A program made the translations under genes and the position numbers. From Parcubacteria bacterium C7867-001 (GTDB taxonomy: Bacteria; Patescibacteria; Paceibacteria; UBA9973; UBA2103), in NCBI GenBank assembly GCA_001189095.1, contig LFCK01000002.1, forward strand, positions 186,001 to 250,000: a stretch of 64,000 nt of DNA. Direction: 5' to 3'. Below are positions 42,406-49,286 of the stretch, one piece after another (within the stretch, counting starts at the first letter, position 1; each line of letters begins with the position of its first letter). The notes under the pieces were generated by a model. The model saw only the letters and a list, made by a program, of their open reading frames with translations, did not search any database and was not told where the DNA came from.

Positions 42406-44256
42406 ATGACAAATCTCACGGGACGGGTGGTTATCGCCCAAATGAATCCTGAACCTGCGAATATTCGCGCGAATCTTCACTGGATCCTCTTCTTCATCGA
42501 AGAGGCGAAGGCGAAGGGCGCGGACCTCGTCATTTTCCCTGAACTCGCGGTGTCGGGGTACCTCCTCGGCGATCGTTGGGAAAATGACGCGTTCATTCGC
42601 GAGCTTGAACGAGCAAATGAGCACATTCGGATGGCGAGCAAAGACATTGCCGTTATCTGGGGCTCTGTGAAGGCCGACTGGGAAAAAATCGGTGAAGACG
42701 GCCGCGTACGCAAGTACAACGCTGCGTTTGTCGCGCAGAACGGCGAATGGGTTTCCAACAGCGTTTTGCGCGGCTGGATCCCAAAAACCAATCTGCCGAA
42801 GTACCGTATCTTCGACGATGCGCGTCACTTCTATCCCGCAGCGAATCTCGCGCGCGACATGGACCTCGACCTCTCGTACCTCCTCCAACCGTTCTTCCTC
42901 ATGCTCGGGGATGACCCGACGCGTGTCGGTCTGACGGTCTGCGAGGACCTCTGGGAAGACGAGTACTCAACGAAACCATCACGCATTTACGGCGCGCACG
43001 GCGTCGATCTCTTGATCGACATCTCATGTTCGCCGTGGACCGCGGACAAGTGGCGTGCGCGCGAGCGCATGTTGCGGAGTCGCGTCATGGACTCGGGCGT
43101 ACCGATCATCTACGTGAATTCGTTCGGTCTTCAGAACAACGGCAAGAACCTTGTCTGGTTCGACGGCGACTCTGCCATCATCGATCAGAGCGGGAACTTC
43201 GTGTGGCGTGCGCCGCAGCACAAGGGCTGCATCATGCCGCTCGATCTCAGTAGGCTCAACGAGCCGCTCCCTGAACGCAAGTCGATGGGCATCAAGGAAA
43301 TCCACGATGCCATCATCGCTTCCGTGCGCGAGTTCTTCGCGCCGTTCAAGAAGGTCGTCATCGGCCTTTCAGGCGGTATCGATTCGGCGGTTTCCGCAGC
43401 ACTCATCGCGCGCGCCATCGGCTCGCACATGGTACTCGCAGTCAACATGCCGACCGAGTTCAACTCGGCAACGACGAAGAATCTCGCGCAGCAATGCGCG
43501 GAGAATCTCAAGGTTGAGTACAAGGTCGTGCCGATTCAAGGGCTCTATGAAGTGCATCTTGCGATGCTCGCAAGCGCGGGCGTCAAGAATCCCTCGACGC
43601 TCGTGAAGGAGAATATCCAAGCGAGAATCCGTGGCGGTTCCGTGCAAGCTGCGCTCGCGGCGGCGCATAATGGCGTCTTCGTGTGTAACGGCAATAAGAC
43701 TGAGATGGCGCTCAACTACTTCACCCTCTACGGTGATGGTGCGGGCGCCGCAGCCTTCCTCGCCGACCTTTGGAAAGGGCAGGTGTACGAGCTCGCTCGC
43801 TACCTGAACGAAACTGAAGGTCGCGAGCTGATTCCGGAAGGAATCATGACCATCGTCCCATCTGCAGAACTTTCTGCGGATCAGGCAGTCGACGAAGGGA
43901 AGGGGGATCCTATCTTCTTCCCATACCACGACAAGCTCCTGCGCGCCTTCACCGAATGGCGCTGGGATCCGACGACGGTTATGATTGCTGCGCTCGAAGG
44001 CACGCTCGAAGGAGAGCTTGGCTGCGAGCCAGGAACGATTACGAAGTACTTCAAGACTCCGAAAGAGTTTGTGGAGAATCTCGAATGGGCGTGGCGTCAG
44101 TACAGCATGGAGTACAAACGCGTGCAGACGCCGCCGGTGCTGCTTACCTCGCGTCGAGCTTTCGGGTTCGACCGCCGCGACACCATTGCGGACGGGTACC
44201 TCACCGAGGAGTTCTTCTCCTACAAGGATTTGCTCCTCGACCGTGAACTCGCCTGA
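42406..44256 (+). CDS. nadE: Glutamine-dependent NAD+ synthetase
   Basis: The 616-residue two-domain enzyme has an N-terminal nitrilase-type glutaminase (E46 in FPELAVSGY, K127 in IPKTNLPKY, C179 in LTVCEDLWED) and a C-terminal synthetase with SGGIDS (322-327) for ATP binding. It converts deamido-NAD to NAD with ammonia from glutamine, the last salvage step. The ribosome site is AAAAGGAG, fixing ATG 42406. Confidence 0.97.
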   Translation: MTNLTGRVVIAQMNPEPANIRANLHWILFFIEEAKAKGADLVIFPELAVSGYLLGDRWENDAFIRELERANEHIRMASKDIAVIWGSVKADWEKIGEDGRVRKYNAAFVAQNGEWVSNSVLRGWIPKTNLPKYRIFDDARHFYPAANLARDMDLDLSYLLQPFFLMLGDDPTRVGLTVCEDLWEDEYSTKPSRIYGAHGVDLLIDISCSPWTADKWRARERMLRSRVMDSGVPIIYVNSFGLQNNGKNLVWFDGDSAIIDQSGNFVWRAPQHKGCIMPLDLSRLNEPLPERKSMGIKEIHDAIIASVREFFAPFKKVVIGLSGGIDSAVSAALIARAIGSHMVLAVNMPTEFNSATTKNLAQQCAENLKVEYKVVPIQGLYEVHLAMLASAGVKNPSTLVKENIQARIRGGSVQAALAAAHNGVFVCNGNKTEMALNYFTLYGDGAGAAAFLADLWKGQVYELARYLNETEGRELIPEGIMTIVPSAELSADQAVDEGKGDPIFFPYHDKLLRAFTEWRWDPTTVMIAALEGTLEGELGCEPGTITKYFKTPKEFVENLEWAWRQYSMEYKRVQTPPVLLTSRRAFGFDRRDTIADGYLTEEFFSYKDLLLDRELA

Positions 44257-44265
44257 TGTTCGACT

Positions 44266-44379
44266 CCGTGAGGAAGCGCGAAGCGCTTCCTCACGGGTCC
44301 TTTTCCAAAGGAAAAGGATTTCGTATGGGGCGCCGAAACGAATTGTTTCGACGTCGCTACGGAAAAAAGTTCTTTGCAA
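44266..44379 (+). promoter_or_regulatory. Leader with three hairpins and boxA-like motif before pncB
   Basis: Hairpins: CCGTGAGGAAGCGC with its complement (44266-44296), CCTTTTCC/GGAAAAGG (44299-44317) and CGAAAC/GTTTCG (44334-44350). Then comes AGTTCTTTGCAA (44368-44379). This repeats the hairpin-then-boxA order of the two previous gaps. Confidence 0.5.
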
Positions 44380-44404
44380 CCAACAACAGAGAAAGGGCAT
44401 ACCT

Positions 44405-45763
44405 ATGGCTCAACTCGTCGACGATTGCATTAGGCAATCGGAGGGTGGCGACTGGATCATCCAGTCTTTGCTCGACACCGACTTCTACAAGTTCACGATG
44501 GACTATTTCATTCATACGCTCCATCGTGGCGTGGAGGTCGAGTTCGGCCTCATCAATCGCAATCCGCGCATTCCGCTCGCCAAGATCATTGACGAGAGGG
44601 AACTGCGCCGGCAACTCGATCATGTGATGACGCTTTCGCTCAGCGAAGATGAACTCGCGTTCATTCGCCGGCAGAACGTCTTCAGCAAACAGGCCTCCAC
44701 TGAGAAATACATGGAGTTCCTGAAGCAGCTGCGTCTTACGACGTACACGCTCAAGCGTGTCGGCGACCAATACGAACTTCGGTTCAAGGCGCCGTGGGAA
44801 ACGGTTACGTTCTGGGAAATCGCCTCAATGGCGATCATCTCCGAACTTCTGTACATCGCGCTTATGCGCTCGATGACAAAAGCGGATCGGGTCCTGTTCT
44901 TCGATAACGCCGTGCGTCGTCTCCAAACGATGCTCGAGCAAATCAAGACGCGTCCTTGGGTACAGATGGCTGAATTCGGCACCCGCCGCAGATTCAGTCG
45001 CTCATGGCACAACGTCGCGATAGAGATGTTCGCCGAAACACTCGGCACGCAGCTCATCGGCACCAGCAATGCGCTCTTGGTGCTCAACCATAATTTGCAA
45101 CCGGTTGGGACCAACGCGCACGAACTTCCGATGGTGCTTACTGCTATCGCGCCGACGGATGAAGAAAAACGCATGGCGCAGTACAGCGTGCTGCGCCAGT
45201 GGGAGCCGCTCTTCGACGAGAAACTGCGCATCACGCTTCCCGATACGTACGGAAGCGAGCAGTTCTGGAAAAATATGCCGGAAGATCTTGCGTTCCGTGT
45301 CGCTCATAACTGGAGCGGCCAACGACAGGACTCCGGCGATCCGGTCGACGAAGGGCTTCGCTATATCAACTGGCTGAAGAGCCAAGGGGTTAACGCGAAG
45401 AAAGCCCACAAGAAGGACATGTCTTCGGACGGTCTCAATGTGCCGCTGATGTTCAAAATCAACGACGCGCTGCGTGACTTGATCGACGATCTGTACGGAA
45501 TGGGTACGCACGCCTCGAATATCGAGGGGTGCCATCCTGATCCGAATCAGCGCGCTGTTGTGAACGGCGTCGCACTTGACCTTACGAACGACGAGCTCTT
45601 CAGGGGCCACTCGATCGTATGCAAGGTGATGTCCGCGAACGGGCAGCCGGCGGTGAAGCTCTCGAACAACGTCAACAAGGCCACCGGCCCCAAGGACGAA
45701 GTCGAGAAATACCTCCGACTCTTCGGGCATGCCGGCATGGTCAAACAAGCCGTGCTCGTCTGA
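44405..45763 (+). CDS. pncB: Nicotinate phosphoribosyltransferase
   Basis: The 452-residue enzyme shows LLDTDFYKFTM (~22-32), AEFGTRRRFS (~180-189) with the phosphorylated-His region HNVAIEM nearby, LIGTSNALL and SGDPVDEG (~307-314). It joins nicotinate to PRPP to give nicotinate mononucleotide. It is the last gene of the operon and is followed by a strong terminator. An AGAAAGGG site precedes ATG 44405. Confidence 0.95.
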   Translation: MAQLVDDCIRQSEGGDWIIQSLLDTDFYKFTMDYFIHTLHRGVEVEFGLINRNPRIPLAKIIDERELRRQLDHVMTLSLSEDELAFIRRQNVFSKQASTEKYMEFLKQLRLTTYTLKRVGDQYELRFKAPWETVTFWEIASMAIISELLYIALMRSMTKADRVLFFDNAVRRLQTMLEQIKTRPWVQMAEFGTRRRFSRSWHNVAIEMFAETLGTQLIGTSNALLVLNHNLQPVGTNAHELPMVLTAIAPTDEEKRMAQYSVLRQWEPLFDEKLRITLPDTYGSEQFWKNMPEDLAFRVAHNWSGQRQDSGDPVDEGLRYINWLKSQGVNAKKAHKKDMSSDGLNVPLMFKINDALRDLIDDLYGMGTHASNIEGCHPDPNQRAVVNGVALDLTNDELFRGHSIVCKVMSANGQPAVKLSNNVNKATGPKDEVEKYLRLFGHAGMVKQAVLV

Positions 45764-45784
45764 AGACGCTCTCTGTAAAAAATG

Positions 45785-45820
45785 ATCCCCCGAGCCAAAG
45801 GCTCGGGGGATTTTCTTTTT
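45785..45820 (+). terminator. Terminator of the NAD operon
   Basis: A 12-bp perfect stem (45785-45796 with 45800-45811), AAA loop and the run TTTCTTTTT. It is the only classical terminator in the operon. Confidence 0.92.
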
Positions 45821-45833
45821 GTTTCGGAGCTAA

Positions 45834-46721
45834 TCAGCTTCCGAGAAGCATAGCCGCAAGCGGGCGATGCCACGGCACCAACCGTTCGATGAGGTCGTGT
45901 CGGTGCACCCACTCGATCGCATCTGCGTCATCGCCGCCAACGGGGTCTCCGTTGAGGTAATTCGCGCGGAAGAATCGGGTGGTGATGCCGTCAGGAGTGT
46001 CGCGATAGCGTGGGTCCTCGATCGGCTTCGAACCAACGTACGTCGGCTTCGTGATCACGATACCGAGGATCTCCTCCGTACGTTCCCGCATCGCCGTCTC
46101 CTCATCAGATTCCCCGACGTCGCCGAACCCGCCCATGAAGGAACAGAGTCCCTCGTGGCGTTTCTTCTTGATCAGAAGGAACTCGGCGTTTCTGCGCACA
46201 ATCGCGAGGTCGGCGGTTCCGTACGGAATCGGATAGCGAGTTTGGGTCGCCCAGATGAGCGCTTCGCGCCCGTCGGTCGTTGTTGGCATCGTCACGCGCG
46301 AGCGTATCTCGGTCCCACTGATGTGGGGCAAGGACGCCGGAATAACATGCCGCATCAGCGTACCCGAATACACATTCAGGAAGCTGTCGCGACCGCCGTA
46401 CAGTACGACGTGCGCGGTGTCTCCACCGCACAAGTTTGTGACAAGCGTATCAAGGTCGCGCGACCAGTAGGTCGGCGAAAGTGGGTGGTCGATGATTTCT
46501 TCCACCTGCGCCTCGGGATACACTTCGAGCACCATGTGCTTGCGTACCTCATAGGGAAGGGGGTTCTTCATCGTCGGCAAGCCGCCTGAAGAAGCGAGCA
46601 GGATGAGCAGATGCTCATGCCGATCGCGTGCATACTCGATGATTCTTCGGTGTTCTGGGTGGAGGTAGGGCACTTGGAAGCGCCCGACCACAACCCCGAC
46701 CGATTTCGGTCTCGTATCCAT
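45834..46721 (-). CDS. Nicotinamide/nicotinate-nucleotide adenylyltransferase fused to Nudix hydrolase (NadM-Nudix type)
   Basis: The 295-residue protein has an N-terminal nucleotidyltransferase with GRFQVPYLHPEH (13-24; family GRFQPxHxGH) and the SGTEIRSR motif (~135-142). A C-terminal Nudix domain has a box at ~193-216 (G-x5-E-x7-RE-x2-EE). It would make the dinucleotide from NaMN or NMN, the missing step between PncB and NadE, and its Nudix half may cleave ADP-ribose. The leader has AGCTCTTTGGAGAA (46728-46741 on the minus strand), very like that of the ADP-ribosylglycohydrolase gene. Confidence 0.9.
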   Translation of the reverse strand: MDTRPKSVGVVVGRFQVPYLHPEHRRIIEYARDRHEHLLILLASSGGLPTMKNPLPYEVRKHMVLEVYPEAQVEEIIDHPLSPTYWSRDLDTLVTNLCGGDTAHVVLYGGRDSFLNVYSGTLMRHVIPASLPHISGTEIRSRVTMPTTTDGREALIWATQTRYPIPYGTADLAIVRRNAEFLLIKKKRHEGLCSFMGGFGDVGESDEETAMRERTEEILGIVITKPTYVGSKPIEDPRYRDTPDGITTRFFRANYLNGDPVGGDDADAIEWVHRHDLIERLVPWHRPLAAMLLGS

Positions 46722-46801
46722 TGGCTATTCTCCAAAGAGCTCGGCGCCGTAGGGCGCCGCAAGCTGCAGAAAGTATACTACACAATTAAATAAGCGTCAA
46801 A

Positions 46802-47254
46802 TTATGCTCGGAGCATCGAAAGCGCTTCCTCGAGCGTGTCCACCTGCGTGATTCCATATCGTTCGCAAACGATATCGATATTTCCTTTACGCCAAAATCC
46901 TTTCGGGCAAATCATAATGAGTTTTCCGGACTCCTTTCCGAAGAGACCGAGCTCGATCATGGAAACAGGGGATTTGGTTGTTGGGTCGAGATACATGAGT
47001 ATTTTCTCCGCGCGTTCGAGTCCCTCAAGTTCCCATTCCACCTGCTCGCGGAACGGGGCATTTTCCTTTTCCTGTACCCACGAGTTGTCCCAGTCATCGC
47101 GACGAGGATTGAGGATTATCCAGTCCGTATCGGCGAGGGCGTCTTGTACCTTCTTCTGCCACTCCTCAGCCGCACCCATCTCGATGCTTCCAGCTAAGAA
47201 GAGTAGTTTCTCTGCATCGACGGGAACCGGCTGCGGTGGCTGATAGATCTGCAT
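46802..47254 (-). CDS. Nucleoside 2-deoxyribosyltransferase-like protein
   Basis: The 150-residue protein has the family pattern FLAGSIEMGAAEEWQ (~17-31), DWIILNPRRDDWD (~47-59), EQVEWELEGLERAEKILMYL and the active-site-like PVSMIELGLFGKESGK. Members cleave or transfer the N-glycosidic bond of nucleosides; here it follows the NrtR-like gene by 1 nt, so a role in nicotinamide nucleoside or nucleotide salvage is plausible but inferred. Confidence 0.8.
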   Translation of the reverse strand: MQIYQPPQPVPVDAEKLLFLAGSIEMGAAEEWQKKVQDALADTDWIILNPRRDDWDNSWVQEKENAPFREQVEWELEGLERAEKILMYLDPTTKSPVSMIELGLFGKESGKLIMICPKGFWRKGNIDIVCERYGITQVDTLEEALSMLRA

Positions 47255-47255
47255 G

Positions 47256-47936
47256 CTAAATGACTTCAATATCGCGCACGGTTTTTGATGCGAACTTATA
47301 GAGTTGTGCAGGACGGAATTTGCCGCCAGTGCGCTTCTTCGCAAGCTCCTTCAAGATGCCAATCTTGAGGATTTTCTTGCGGAAATTACGCTTGTCGAGA
47401 TCTTTTCCAATAATGGATTCATATGCCTTCTCGAGCTCGGTGAGCGTAAACTCAGCGGGAAGGAGTTTTTGTATGAGTGTAGTGTAGCGAACGCGTGAGC
47501 GAAGGCGGGTTAGGGCGGTTTCAAGCATGTCGGTATGGTCATATGCGAGCGTGCCCGCTTTCTCAACAGTCTTCCACCATGAATCTTCACCGTCTTTGCG
47601 CTCCGCATCGCTAAGCGACTCCCAAGGCACGAAAGCGATGTGCGCGACAGATACGACGCGCCCGCGCTTGTCGCGATTAAGTGCACTAAAGGTGTAGAGC
47701 TGCTCGAGGTGGAGCTTTGCAGGATCGATACCGGTCTTATCCTTTATATGTCGAGCGGCTGCCTCTTCAGCTGTCTCAAGAGGGGAGAGGAGTCCACCAG
47801 GAAGCGCGATGGCGTTCACGTAGTGTGGCGGGCGATTTACGCGGATGACGCGCACAAGGAGCTCACCCTCCTTAAGGGTGAAGAGTGCAATATCGGTAGC
47901 AACGACGGCGAAATGTAGCTTCGGGGCATCAGTCAT
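47256..47936 (-). CDS. nrtR: NrtR-like Nudix-related transcriptional regulator
   Basis: The 226-residue protein has an N-terminal Nudix-like domain (ALPGGLLSPLETAEEAAARHI, with the catalytic Glu pattern degenerate) and a C-terminal winged-helix part (FTLTELEKAYESIIGKDLDKRNFRKKIL ... GKFRPAQLYKF). This is the NrtR layout, which represses NAD genes and senses ADP-ribose. Its place beside the NAD cluster fits. TATCCT lies 6 nt before ATG 47936; an upstream ATG at 47963 has TACTAT 7 nt before it and is an alternative start. Confidence 0.88.
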   Translation of the reverse strand: MTDAPKLHFAVVATDIALFTLKEGELLVRVIRVNRPPHYVNAIALPGGLLSPLETAEEAAARHIKDKTGIDPAKLHLEQLYTFSALNRDKRGRVVSVAHIAFVPWESLSDAERKDGEDSWWKTVEKAGTLAYDHTDMLETALTRLRSRVRYTTLIQKLLPAEFTLTELEKAYESIIGKDLDKRNFRKKILKIGILKELAKKRTGGKFRPAQLYKFASKTVRDIEVI

Positions 47937-48033
47937 ACGGTAAGGATACCGCAGGAAGGACATATTGTCAATAGTACACTTTGTAGAAAGGATGATTGAA
48001 GATACGGCGCTAAAAGTGTAGTGTGATGAAATT

Positions 48034-48107
48034 GCTGGTGTAGCTCAGGTAGTTAGAGCATGGGACTCATAAACCCAAGGTCGAAGGTGCAAGTCCTTCC
48101 ACCAGCA
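48034..48107 (+). tRNA. tRNA-Met (anticodon CAU), unusual T-loop
   Basis: Acceptor GCTGGTG/CACCAGC, D-arm GCTC/GAGC, anticodon loop CTCATAA and T-stem GAAGG/CCTTC are all present. The T-loop is TGCAAGT, with G in place of the nearly universal U55, and pair 31:39 is A-A. CCA is not encoded. It is probably elongator methionine; a lysidine-type Ile tRNA is possible but less likely because a UAU tRNA-Ile exists. Confidence 0.8.
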
Positions 48108-48255
48108 CATGTAGTCGCGTAAGCGACGTAGTGGCATGGTGGAAGGACTTGCAGGTCGCAGGCGCGTCGGCGCCGAGACGGGGTCGCGGAAATTTTCAGC
48201 AGAAAATTATCCGTGACCAAAGCCTCACCAGCACATGTAGTCGCGTAAGCGACGT
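48100..48255 (+). repeat. Repeat element after tRNA-Met: direct repeats, inverted T-arm and AGCA hairpin
   Basis: A 30-bp direct repeat occurs at 48100-48129 and 48226-48255; its first copy begins inside the tRNA acceptor end and includes hairpin GTCGC-GTAA-GCGAC. Between the copies lie an inverted copy (48138-48153) of tRNA bases 48088-48103, a GGCGC/GCGCC hairpin (48161-48174) and a long hairpin with AATTTTC-AGCA-GAAAATT at its top (48183-48217). Confidence 0.8.
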
Positions 48256-48269
48256 GCTAGGCTAGGGAA

Positions 48270-48608
48270 ATGAGTAGCGGCGGCATGCATCACCTTCACG
48301 TTCGGAAGCGCGTCTATAAAAACGTCGACGTATTTCCGAGTCCGGATTCGTTCAAGCGATTTCTCGACAAGGCGATGTATGTCGTCGGTCTTATTTCTCC
48401 AATAGCGTTTTTGCCGCAGGTGCTCGATGTCTATGCTTCGCATAATGTATCGTCTCTTTCACTGATTACGTGGACCGTGCTCGCGCTGGTGAACGTGCTC
48501 TGGACGCTCTATGGCTGGGTACACAAGGAATACGCGATTTTCATCGCAAACGCCTTTATGGCGGTACTTCAGATCTTCCTTATTGGCGCCATTGTTATAT
48601 ATCGGTAG
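48270..48608 (+). CDS. SemiSWEET / PQ-loop membrane protein
   Basis: The 112-residue protein has three membrane helices in the MtN3/PQ-loop arrangement, with SPIAFLPQVLDVYASHNVSSLSL (~43-65) carrying the PQ motif and the SxSL substrate turn. The last helix is FIANAFMAVLQIFLIGAIVIY. Bacterial SemiSWEETs dimerise and move small sugars. The N-terminus (~30 residues) is longer than usual. Confidence 0.85.
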   Translation: MSSGGMHHLHVRKRVYKNVDVFPSPDSFKRFLDKAMYVVGLISPIAFLPQVLDVYASHNVSSLSLITWTVLALVNVLWTLYGWVHKEYAIFIANAFMAVLQIFLIGAIVIYR

Positions 48609-48684
48609 GTTCTTGCGAGACAGCCTAAAAACCGCTACAGTCTCCTCACGGCCTTAGGGCCGTATATGTTTGTGGTCGTTATCT

Positions 48685-48758
48685 GCGGTCGTAGCTCAAC
48701 TGGTTAGAGCACTCGCCTGTCACGCGAGAGGTTGCGGGTTCAAGTCCCGTCGACCGCG
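48685..48758 (+). tRNA. tRNA-Asp (anticodon GUC)
   Basis: Acceptor GCGGTCG pairs with CGACCGC. D-arm GCTC/GAGC, anticodon stem CTCGC/GCGAG with loop CTGTCAC, and T-arm GCGGG-TTCAAGT-CCCGT are present. Discriminator G73 is the aspartate identity base. CCA is not encoded. Confidence 0.95.
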
Positions 48759-48763
48759 CAAGA

Positions 48764-48791
48764 CACAAAGTCCCCGAAAGGGGACTTTGTG
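48764..48791 (+). terminator. Terminator of tRNA-Asp, centre of a longer palindrome
   Basis: A 12-bp perfect stem (48764-48775 with 48780-48791), GAAA loop, followed by CTTTTC. The palindrome then resumes with inverted tRNA sequence. Confidence 0.85.
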
Positions 48792-48796
48792 CTTTT

Positions 48797-48835
48797 CGTG
48801 GTCGAAGCAGGCGGAGCCTGCGTCGGGACTTGAAC
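48797..48835 (-). repeat. Inverted copy of the tRNA-Asp 3' end with a hairpin insert
   Basis: 48797-48805 is the reverse complement of TCGACCGCG with one change, and 48824-48835 is the exact reverse complement of GTTCAAGTCCCG. An 18-nt insert (48806-48823) with hairpin GCAGGC/GCCTGC separates them at the same tRNA position (64/65) as in the tRNA-fMet copy. Confidence 0.8.
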
Positions 48836-48922
48836 GGCTCGTTGATGTTTTTCTAGCAAGAAAAACCAGCGAGCCAGGCCCGAGCGGAGCGTCGAGCGTC
48901 GGCGAGGCGCGAGCGCTTGGGC
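48836..48922 (+). repeat. AGCA-loop hairpin and GCCC/GGGC hairpin after tRNA-Asp
   Basis: 48836-48875 folds with outer stem GGCTCG/CGAGCC and inner GTTTTTCT-AGCA-AGAAAAAC. A second hairpin is closed by GCCCGAGCG (48878-48886) and CGCTTGGGC (48914-48922). The order and loop match the structures after tRNA-fMet. The remaining ~70 bp before the next gene show only its ribosome site. Confidence 0.7.
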
Positions 48923-48996
48923 AAGCCCGTTGGAACTTGAACTAGACTTCCGCTCACATTTTCCCTAGGATGATTCATAGACAAGGAGAAATAGCG

Positions 48997-49236
48997 ATGA
49001 TGCGTGCAGATGAACTCAGGCAGTTCCTCGAAACCCAGAACCTCAAGCCGGAGACGGTTTCCGCGATTGAAGAGCGACTCGCTCGTGTCGTTATCACTGG
49101 CGGGCTGCTCGACGGCTGCTTTTCCGACTGCGACACCGAGCGTGTTCTCGGCGACACGGCACTTTCGGAAGGCTTCACGGAGTTCTACTTCAAGGTAAAC
49201 GGCATAACCGTACCGAAAGACCCTAGCGGCGCATAG
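48997..49236 (+). CDS. Hypothetical small protein, 79 aa
   Basis: The soluble protein begins MMRADELRQFLETQNL and has helical N-terminal half (KPETVSAIEERLARV) and three cysteines near the middle and (GCFSDCDTERV). AAGGAG lies 8 nt before the ATG at 48997, and a terminator follows. The family is not recognised. Confidence 0.65.
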   Translation: MMRADELRQFLETQNLKPETVSAIEERLARVVITGGLLDGCFSDCDTERVLGDTALSEGFTEFYFKVNGITVPKDPSGA

Positions 49237-49244
49237 ATCGTTTA

Positions 49245-49271
49245 TGAGACCCCGACACCGTCGGGGTCTCA
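49245..49271 (+). terminator. Terminator overlapping next promoter region
   Basis: A 12-bp stem (49245-49256 with 49260-49271) with loop ACC ends the 79-aa gene. The TATACT box of the next gene begins about 4 nt later. Confidence 0.8.
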
Positions 49272-49286
49272 CGCTATACTTTCCCC

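Noticed and set aside
43985..44404. Long N-terminal extension of nicotinate phosphoribosyltransferase
   Set aside because: It would lie inside nadE and cross three hairpins. Homology and a ribosome site point to 44405.
48100..48255. Integrated mobile element (att sites) at tRNA-Met
   Set aside because: Direct repeats include the tRNA end, but the insert is about 96 bp with no integrase or any gene, so I list it as a repeat element only.
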